A stretch of 64,000 nt of DNA from SAR324 cluster bacterium (GTDB lineage: Bacteria > SAR324 > NAC60-12), in contig JADGAV010000021.1 in NCBI GenBank assembly GCA_015231825.1, positions 1-64,000 of the forward strand, in the 5' to 3' direction. Within the stretch, counting starts at the first letter, position 1, and every line of letters starts with the position of its first letter. Positions 63,344-64,000 of the stretch are shown piece after piece. The notes below the pieces were generated by a model. The model was not told where the DNA came from and made no database searches. It was given only the letters and a program-made list of their open reading frames with translations. The position numbers were made by a program, and so were the translations under genes.

Positions 63344-64000
63344 TCAGTTAAATGAGAGTTTTTTTGTCATCTTTCTTTCGTAGTTCAAAAAATAGCTCAG
63401 GACGGTATTTTCCAACAAAGCCTCAAAATCTTTTTGAGCGATATCTTCAGAAACAGAAGGCAAATAAAACATGTAGGCAACAAACAAACTGTTTCTTGTT
63501 CCTCCTTTACGAGTCGCATAAGGCTTGATAGCAAACTTGAAACGGATTTTTTCTGAACTGGCAGAGGAGTCAACTCTCAAATAATTATTATAGGTATTCA
63601 GCTGAACCTTTCCGGATTCAAAATCGAAAGCATCAAACGGAGAAAAAATTTCTTCAAGTAAAGAATTTTCTCCGTCAAATGACTTCTCCGTTTCGGCCAT
63701 ATCCATCAGCTGAAACCAAGTCGCCGGTTCAACTTCTTTCTCGATTCGAAAAAAACCAACAACGAGCTGATCTTCTTTGCTGAAAATAAACGTTCCGTTG
63801 TTGTCAGGAATCAAATTGACGGGTTCATACAAGTCAGGGGAATGATTCTGATGAGATTGGTAGGGTCTGTATCTTGGGAGTAGCCTGATAAAATAGTTAT
63901 TTTCATAGTGACTCAATCGTCGGTTTGAAACATCATAAACCGCGTTCGGAAAAGGCGCACTGCAGGCTGCAGCGATGAGAATAATAAGCAAACAGAAGCT
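63344..64000 (-). CDS. Hypothetical lipoprotein, 5' end beyond window
   Basis: The frame is open to the right edge, so the start codon is probably just outside; a TTG at 63991 is in frame but has no ribosome site within view. The visible N-terminus is hydrophobic and ends IAAAC, a lipobox, so it is an exported lipoprotein. About 210 residues follow, with no recognised family and a basic C-terminus. It ends 24 bases before ydiJ on the same strand and may be co-transcribed with it. Confidence 0.65.
   Translation of the reverse strand, partial: SFCLLIILIAAACSAPFPNAVYDVSNRRLSHYENNYFIRLLPRYRPYQSHQNHSPDLYEPVNLIPDNNGTFIFSKEDQLVVGFFRIEKEVEPATWFQLMDMAETEKSFDGENSLLEEIFSPFDAFDFESGKVQLNTYNNYLRVDSSASSEKIRFKFAIKPYATRKGGTRNSLFVAYMFYLPSVSEDIAQKDFEALLENTVLSYFLNYERKMTKKLSFN

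Overview
This window looks like a chromosomal segment of a Gram-negative, respiring bacterium. Signs of an outer membrane and periplasm are lipoproteins with lipoboxes, BamD-like and CpoB/YbgF-like tetratricopeptide (TPR) proteins, a periplasmic HtrA protease and a soluble lytic transglycosylase. A complete alternative complex III operon, the D-2-hydroxyglutarate dehydrogenase-like YdiJ and a manganese-type superoxide dismutase point to aerobic respiration. Moderate GC, many TPR and two-component-like proteins and GT-C/TPR glycosyltransferases suggest a deltaproteobacterium-like or SAR324-like lineage. That placement is an inference from gene content only. I saw no rRNA, tRNA, insertion sequence, prophage or CRISPR array.

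Layout. 1-7029 (minus): a large Ig-like surface lipoprotein cut by the left edge, a GT-C/TPR protein, an M48 peptidase carrying a pentapeptide-repeat tail, and a small EF-hand protein. 7378-14952 (plus): the actABCDEF operon for alternative complex III, a quinol:electron-acceptor oxidoreductase. 15177-24003: a second type of GT-C/TPR protein, a DUF4389 membrane protein with acylphosphatase, a minus-strand lytic transglycosylase, an unknown gene, alanine racemase and an unknown acidic protein. 24018-34728: two divergent GT-C-like membrane proteins, ribosomal proteins L13 and S9, a membrane esterase, a glycosyltransferase-like protein, a sugar epimerase-like cupin, a small membrane protein and both glycyl-tRNA synthetase subunits.

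35000-41898 (minus): a long co-directional cluster. Transcribed from right to left it holds a pseudo-receiver/HATPase protein, a BamD-like lipoprotein, a CpoB-like lipoprotein, an unknown gene, a CheY-like regulator, a cereblon-like CULT-domain protein, a zinc-ribbon coiled-coil protein, a putative aminopeptidase lipoprotein and a 59-residue small protein. 42146-52018: superoxide dismutase, a DUF697 protein, an exported unknown protein, another GT-C/TPR protein, aldose 1-epimerase and two large helical proteins of unknown role. 52287-64000: a second 59-residue small protein, HtrA, a STAS protein next to a receiver-PP2C phosphatase, a third close GT-C/TPR paralogue, a tandem-RCK potassium channel, YdiJ and a truncated lipoprotein.

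The most unusual items are these. (1) Two small proteins at 35000-35179 and 52287-52466 have exactly the same length and align without gaps at 22 of 59 positions. (2) A stand-alone CULT (cereblon ligand-binding) domain has the three-tryptophan cage intact. (3) A receiver/HATPase protein has alanine at the phosphoacceptor position and lies in the same window as a STAS protein and an RsbU-type phosphatase, so a partner-switching circuit is plausible. (4) Three scattered GT-C/TPR paralogues share an identical C-terminal four-cysteine spacing. (5) A 22-bp exact repeat copies part of a receiver gene into the non-coding DNA in front of it.
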